From positions 10,541,001 to 10,605,000 of the forward strand of contig NC_090287.1 in the NCBI RefSeq assembly GCF_037392515.1: a DNA stretch of 64,000 bases, read 5' to 3'. The position numbers and the translations under genes were made by a program. Below the pieces are notes generated by a model that saw only the letters and a list, made by a program, of their open reading frames with translations, was not told the origin of the DNA and did not search any database. Numbering within the stretch: the first letter of the stretch is position 1; every line of letters starts with the position of its first letter. This DNA is from Haliotis asinina (Eukaryota > Mollusca > Gastropoda > Lepetellida > Haliotidae). This document shows positions 57,711-64,000 of the stretch, one piece after another.

Positions 57711-60014
57711 AAGAGTAATTACTAATTTAAACCTCGAGATAAAATCGAGCATTGCAGAGAAACAGTTTGAAAAATCTCTGTTTCTTATGAAATTGAAGTC
57801 GTTTATTGAACTTACAGATCCGAATCTGATTATCTCGATGGCGCATAACTCGAACATTTATCCGTGTTTTACTCATTCGCTCTACTATGATTGTGCTGAG
57901 AGATTGGAGTCTATTTGAGGAAGTACGGTACACACTTCGCGTGCAGTTGACATTCACCGCCCCACGAGTGTAAATAGGTCAGACACGCTCTCGGTATGTG
58001 ATATATGTTCTCGGGATTTGTTCCTACCCCCGGGCTTCATTTAAATAGGCGCAGTTTCAATGTGATAAACATTATTGTCACGAGTACTCTCTGATTAGTT
58101 ACACAAGGGTCGCGCTAACTTCCAAAGAGCTCATCAGCAAAATGTAGTTTACGTAACTTGAAAAATATTTATACGTACATGTCCATGTCAGCATCCTGTA
58201 TGTGCATTCTTGAATTGGCTGTGCAAATATTTGATATATGTATATGTCACGGAATGTGTGAATTTCCCAACAAAAAACATGTTCCTATGCATTGACAGTG
58301 TGAATTTAATTGTGTGAATTGTGTTCAATATCGTCCACGCTTTTGACCTCTGACCACTCCGACCTTTTTTATCAAGGTGAAGGTCATATATAAGCAACTT
58401 CCTGGTCACCATTCTGATCGTGACATTTGTATTAAACTTGACAATTCTGTTGTATGAAATCAATCATTGCACATATATCACACTAGAAGGATGGAAATGA
58501 AATGACTGTCGTAGAAATCCCGCGGGGTGCGTCTAGCTAGCTAGTACTCAACATTGGCCAGAGTACGCTGGTGGGTCGTGCATGATTCACTTGTGTTCCA
58601 CGACAGAATAGTGGGCCTCGGAACCAAACATATAGGTCATTAATGAAAGAACACCCCAGCGTCAACACCGGGTTGTACACCACTGCCAATACTTACAGGA
58701 TTTTGTTGTTTCTTTAAGTCAAAATTAGGAAATGCAGATGAAATCAAGGTAAGAACGACTTTTCATTCATAACAGGTTCAAACCGTGGAAATGACAGCTA
58801 CTTCATGCAGTGATATTTGTCAATCCCTATTTATATTTCTCTTAACGTTTAAAAACAAATAGTTTAACGCCCTTAGATTACATGTTCATACTTGATGGGT
58901 TAATATTTCATTTTGTTTTGTAAATCATTTCTATTTGGAAGAGTCCCAGTGTTTATATAACATATATTAAAGGTTATGTAAGCATTAATGGTGTATTTAT
59001 GTGTGTGGGTGCTGTTATATTTTCCTGGCATCTGTATGTATGGAAGCACCCTGCTTTTTGTGTACAATTAAAAATATGCTATTTCGTATATATTTGATCA
59101 GATATAAACAATTCTATAGCATATTTATGAGATGCTTTTCATGTTATATAAGTGACGAATGTACGATGCATGGTTGTATACTGGAATGAAACAGCACATT
59201 TACTTGGCTTTTTGTAGTATGTATTGGGGTGTTTCAGTATTTTAGAGTAAGTAAATGTAAGTCTTTTGGACGTGCTATACCTGTCACTGTTCAAACATGT
59301 GTAGAGAAGACGTGGGGATTTTGTATTTATGTTTTGTTCAACCTCACCTGCAAAGCCAGATATTAACAAAAATATTTAGGAAGAATTTCAGTGAAAGACA
59401 AAACCTTTTCTTTTTTTGCCGTCTGAAGCATAATTATATATAAAAGTAACAGTTCATTTTTCCAAATTAATTTGTCTAATGCATTGAATGTGTTTCCCTT
59501 CCACACCAGTGATAGGCATTGGGGAGTGCTGTTGTCCAACTAATACACAGTCTAATATAATATATAATCCAAACGAGTGAAACAGCTTACTTTGCATGTA
59601 CGATTTTAAATATGGTTATGTTTTATTTTTTTAAATACCAAACACCTTAGTAGTTCACAGTATGAGAATATGATGGTCGGAGAGTGTAATTGTTTATTGC
59701 CGAACTTGTCGAGAATAAAAAACCCTGAAATATCGTTCGTAATAAATGTTATATATTAGATTGTATACATGTCCTTTCTTAAATACGTGCGCTCGTTATT
59801 TTTTTACTCGATTATGGTTTTGCAAAATTGATTTTCAATCTGTGAGCACCTTTTCGTACAGTGTGAAATATGGCATATTCGAAAATAGGTTTTTGATGAC
59901 CCTTGCCTTTGACAACATACGGAAATCGATACAAACTATGGGCAACAATACAACCGTATCGCGCTCTGTTGTTCTGAAGATACCAAGCTGCAATGGCTTC
60001 AAAACAAATCCCTA

Positions 60015-60215
60015 TCAGATGCAGTGCATTCATTATGACTTGTACAGCAATTGTCCTTGTTCTTTGGAGACTATAATAACACTTCTATTTTACGACTGTA
60101 GCAAGGTTTGATAAAAACTCCTGTTTGGTAAAAAACTTGAAAACTTGCTTAACAATAATCTTGTTATAAATTTAAAGTTCACTAAAGAACTAATTCTGCT
60201 CTCATTCGGCCGTGA
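60015..60215 (+). repeat. Dispersed repeat, copy 1
   Basis: GATGCAGTGCATTCATTATG, GCAAGGTTTGATAAAAACTC and ATAAATTTAAAGTTCACTA recur in order at 62470-62830, where about 165 nt of extra sequence interrupts the copy. Confidence 0.65.
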
Positions 60216-62469
60216 AATAATGATCCAATCAACGTGATTCCTATCCTTTTAAAAGATATCATTTATAACTGAAAAATATCTTACCAATATATCAGTTTTT
60301 GCAACGGGCTCGAAACTTTTATGAAATGACAAAATGGTAAGTTTAAGTTTTTCAAATTCTGGTCAGTCTGCCTCCTCCCATTTTTTGAATGATGTTTGAA
60401 TTTCTGCATCATCTATTCTGTATGATGTTTTCTAAACGAACTCTGCAAAGTGTATTTAAACATGACTGCAGTCCATGTTCCTGTGAGTGACTGAGTGAGT
60501 GAGTTTAGTTCTACACCGCACTTCAGATATATGGCGGTGGTCCATGTACCAATCATTTAAAAACTGGGAAAAACATAATCTATTTATATTCAGTTATGTC
60601 AACGAATATGCGTATTTGTGAGCGTACTATTTTCAATGATTAAAAAGAAAAGGACGAATGTGCACGATAAACAAAATATAAATATTCATTTTCGGTATGA
60701 AAGTGTTCTTGATTAATGTTGTAATTAATCCACTCTAATCAGTTGGATTTGGCAAGATACATGAATTTTACTTTCATTTATAATACGGAAGATGTTGTTG
60801 GATTACTTACACTCTCTTACCAGTGTGAGAACTTAAATACGTAAAGAACGTAAATATTACGGAAATGTATCTTACATATTGTATATGTTTTTAGATATGG
60901 AATAATTGTGTAAAAGTCGGAGTTCATTCCCCTGTCTATTTGTTTATTGCGAAACAAATTCACAAGGTACCATAACAAGCCAATTTGGATGTAATTGATA
61001 AAATATTTGGTTCGTTTTATTATACGTTTATTCCCTCCAGATTTTTAAACCAAAGTACAGTAAACAGATAAGGAAGTGAAAAAGAATGTTGTTTAAGTAA
61101 TGAAGCAAATTCTCCGTTTAGATTTATGAAATGTTTATATAAATTCAGAGCATGGATGAAAAAGAGGCTTCAATCTACTCAAATAGCGATCGCCAGTACG
61201 CTTGTCTCATGACAAGACTGACAAGACAAGCGTTTTCTTCTAGTAAATGAAACATTACACATGCCCTCTGGAATTGGGCTGACATTCATGATAAATTTAA
61301 ACATTTGTCAAATTTTTAAAAAGACTGACGTTAATTGATTATTTTCGTCATCGTCATCGATTACTTAGACAACTTTTTTTTTGCCGGAGCATTATAAACT
61401 AGGGAATGACCTCGAATTCTTCAGGCAGGCGCACATTTTCACTGTGACCATTACTTTGAAGTTGTATCTTTTCCCATTGGTTGACTATGGTCAATTAAGT
61501 AAACTTAATTAAGAATGTGTCTATGTGCGTGTTGATATATATTGCGTTAACAGTTGGCGCAGATGGGGTTGATACTATGTAACAAAGGGCTATTTTTAGT
61601 TGCGGCTGTGCCCTATTTCTTTTTGACTGTACGTGTTTTTTTCTGTTTTCCATCTTCAGTCCACTCCAAATTTTCATTCTGATATAAAATAAGAGAAGTT
61701 TCGAAGTAATCGACGTTTTTAAAAGTAATAAAACGATAATGAAACTAGGGGTACAGAATATTTCTGTGTGTTCTTGCTGGATTGAGGTGGGAGATATGAA
61801 ACACACAAAAACTACTGACATGGATATGTGCATATTTCAGGAGTCCTTTTTCCATGCTATGAAAATCTCTTCTTAAAGGCGTACTGTCTTTAAATTTAGT
61901 GAAATGTTTACTATGCTTTTTATATCGATTTAATTTGTTTGAATTAAACGTTTGGTAATGGGCTGTGATGAACGTCTGAATTTGTAAACCAAGTGATAAA
62001 AACAGAAAAGCATTTGATTATTATTTCGATGGATTATGAAGAGGCTTTTTTTTTTTTAAAAAAAAATCAAAAAAATCACGTGGCATATTTTTGTGCATGT
62101 TACGTTTCTGCGTACAATGTTTCAATGTATAATGTCTGTCATTAAAGATCGAATTACTTAAACGGGTGACTTCAATTGTAATATTATTTCAGAAATTACT
62201 ATGATTTCCCGCGGACATAAAGTTAAGTAAATAAGATACAGGGAATCGTCGGTGTGGTTGTGTGCAAATATTTGCAGCACCAGGAAATATTTCTTATGTT
62301 GTTAATAATAAAGATTTTTCATTGTGCATTGTGCAGTAAAATAGTTTTAACCATGCATAAAAAATCAAGTATCTATACTGAAAGGATAATTCTTGTTAAA
62401 GATAATTGCTGGGAGAACTTATATTCGTATGTACATCTAGCAGTTTTTACCAACAAATCATTGTCTTTT

Positions 62470-62830
62470 TCCAGATGCAGTACATTGATCGTGACTTGTG
62501 CAACTATTGTCCTGGTTCTTTAGGGACTATAATAGTCAAACTAGTCTCTGAAATGAACATATTTTACAAAAGAAGTTAATGGTAAAAAACTTTCTTCATT
62601 TCCTGAAGCTAATGAAATCGAGACATGCCACATTTTGTAGACTTGCGTGGGCTTTCTTGGACATACAGGTATTTGCTTCAGGGCACGACAGAATACAACT
62701 ATAGTAACACTTCTACTTTATGATTATTGCAAGGTTTGATAAAACTCCTATTTGGCATAAACTTGAAAACTAGCCAAACAATAATCTGGTTGTAAATTTA
62801 AAGTTTGATAAAAAAGAACTAATTCAGATT
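62470..62830 (+). repeat. Dispersed repeat, copy 2 with insertion
   Basis: Matches the 60015-60215 copy at both ends. The interior segment near 62535-62700 resembles 51015-51200. Confidence 0.6.
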
Positions 62831-63379
62831 GTTAAAGGCATATTATGTGCGAACTTATATACATATGTACATTTAGCAAATGGTATAGATCAATTCTAAA
62901 TAGCCTCACGGGTTGAGTCAGTGTAAACAGAATGTTTCTAAATAACAACTCGTAAATTCAATAACAGCAGGGCAGAACACAGTTGGTTGTAATTTCGTTG
63001 CATAATGTCTGGCTGGCAACTGAAGCATGTCCATAGGAACGAAGTGCAGGGTGCTGCAGGTACATCACACATAACAGGCAGATTTACGGGTGCTTTGAAC
63101 TGGTCGAAATTTGAACCGTTTGTATGACCAGCGACTACAAGATTCAAGCCAGACTTTGCTGTACTATCCCAAGTTTCATTTTATAATAATTGATATAATT
63201 TTTATAAAGGCTTTTGGACCCACGGATGGATTTTTGATTTTGATTAACGGGTGTCAAGAGTAATGTAACAAGCCGGCGTTACTGTGTAGATTTGTTTGAT
63301 CCGATAGCCTACTTATTCATCTTAATGTAAATGTATATATTTTAGAGAGGTTATGGCATTATAGATTGATCTTATGTAT

Positions 63380-64000
63380 AAGCTAAACTATGAATTACAC
63401 AAACATTTTTATTGACATTAACAATAATGTACTATGTTAAGTTGTTATAGTGCATACAAGACAAATTACATGAATTCCACAAACATCTATTTTGTGAAAC
63501 TAACAATAATGTACTAGTAATGCCATCATAAGATGTTATACTATATACAAGACAAACTACATGAATTCCACAAACATCTATTTTGTGAAACTAACAATAT
63601 TGTACTAGTAATGCCATCATAAGATGTTATACTATATACAAGACAAACTACATGAATTCCACAAACATCTATTTTGTGAAACTAACAATAATGTACTAGT
63701 AATGCCATCATAAGATGTTATACTATATACAAGTTAAACTACATGAATTCCACAAACATCTATTTTGTGAAACTAACAATAATGTACTAGTAATGCCATC
63801 ATAAGATGTTATACTATATACAACACAAACTACATGAATTCCACAAACATCTATTTTGTGAAACTAACAATAATGTACTAGTAATGCCATCATAAGATGT
63901 TATACTATATACAAGACAAACTACATGAATTCCACAAACATCTATTTTGTGAAACTAACAATAATGTACTAGTAATGCCATCATAAGATGTTATACTATA
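63380..64000 (+). repeat. 91-bp satellite array running off the window
   Basis: CATGAATTCCACAAACATCT recurs every 91 bp (63470, 63561, 63652, 63743 and onward). The first unit is diverged, marking the array edge. The right edge is outside the window. Confidence 0.95.

Larger units (their letters stand above)
57711..63379. other. Long AT-rich stretch, no gene seen
   Basis: Repeat fragments only: a SINE fragment at 60488-60555 and a diverged duplicate pair (about 60015-60215 and 62470-62830). Open frames are short and unrecognised. Confidence 0.45.

Noticed and set aside
59746-60111. 121-codon open frame on the + strand
   Set aside because: It runs into a dispersed repeat that recurs at 62.5 kb with frame breaks; no domain or splice support.

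Overview
The window is animal nuclear DNA, most likely from a gastropod mollusc close to abalone (Haliotis). It is AT-rich, its genes are split by GT-AG introns, and it is full of short interspersed repeats whose ends carry runs of GTGAGTGAGT or ACTCACTC and a 'TTTACGCCGC..TAGCAATATTCCAGCAA' core. That repeat style is what I associate with abalone; the species call is inference.

Layout. 0-1.3 kb: intergenic, with a short interstitial telomere-like tract. 1.4-14.9 kb: one complete 19-exon gene on the + strand for TMEM260, the ER protein O-mannosyltransferase (723 aa spliced, every splice phase consistent). Its introns hold SINEs, foldback elements and a long polypurine minisatellite. 15-18.7 kb: 3' UTR and repeats. 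18.7-32.0 kb: a tandem cluster of three near-identical two-exon genes (A, B, C; 196, 196 and 194 aa) that I do not recognise. They share a compact promoter (forkhead-like inverted repeat, CCAAT/E-box, TATA). A different two- or three-exon gene with internal acidic repeats and a probable 8-nt microexon lies between copies A and B. Inverted copies of the upstream module and a 114-bp satellite also lie inside the cluster. 32-64 kb: no convincing host gene. This half holds a degenerate Tc1-like element (39.6-41.0 kb), an intact Tc1-like DD34E element (47.9-49.2 kb), several MITEs and a 155-bp near-perfect palindrome. It also holds minisatellites of 28, 70, 30, 58 and 91 bp and one possible minus-strand first exon near 42.7 kb.

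How it fits together. TMEM260 is an independent housekeeping-type gene. The A/B/C genes encode small acidic proteins with a basic nuclear-localisation-like patch and phenylalanine-centred acidic motifs. They look like small nuclear regulators produced as a co-regulated, recently duplicated and gene-converted set. This family, with its shared promoter architecture, is the best candidate in the window for something undescribed. All functional statements about it are inference from sequence composition.
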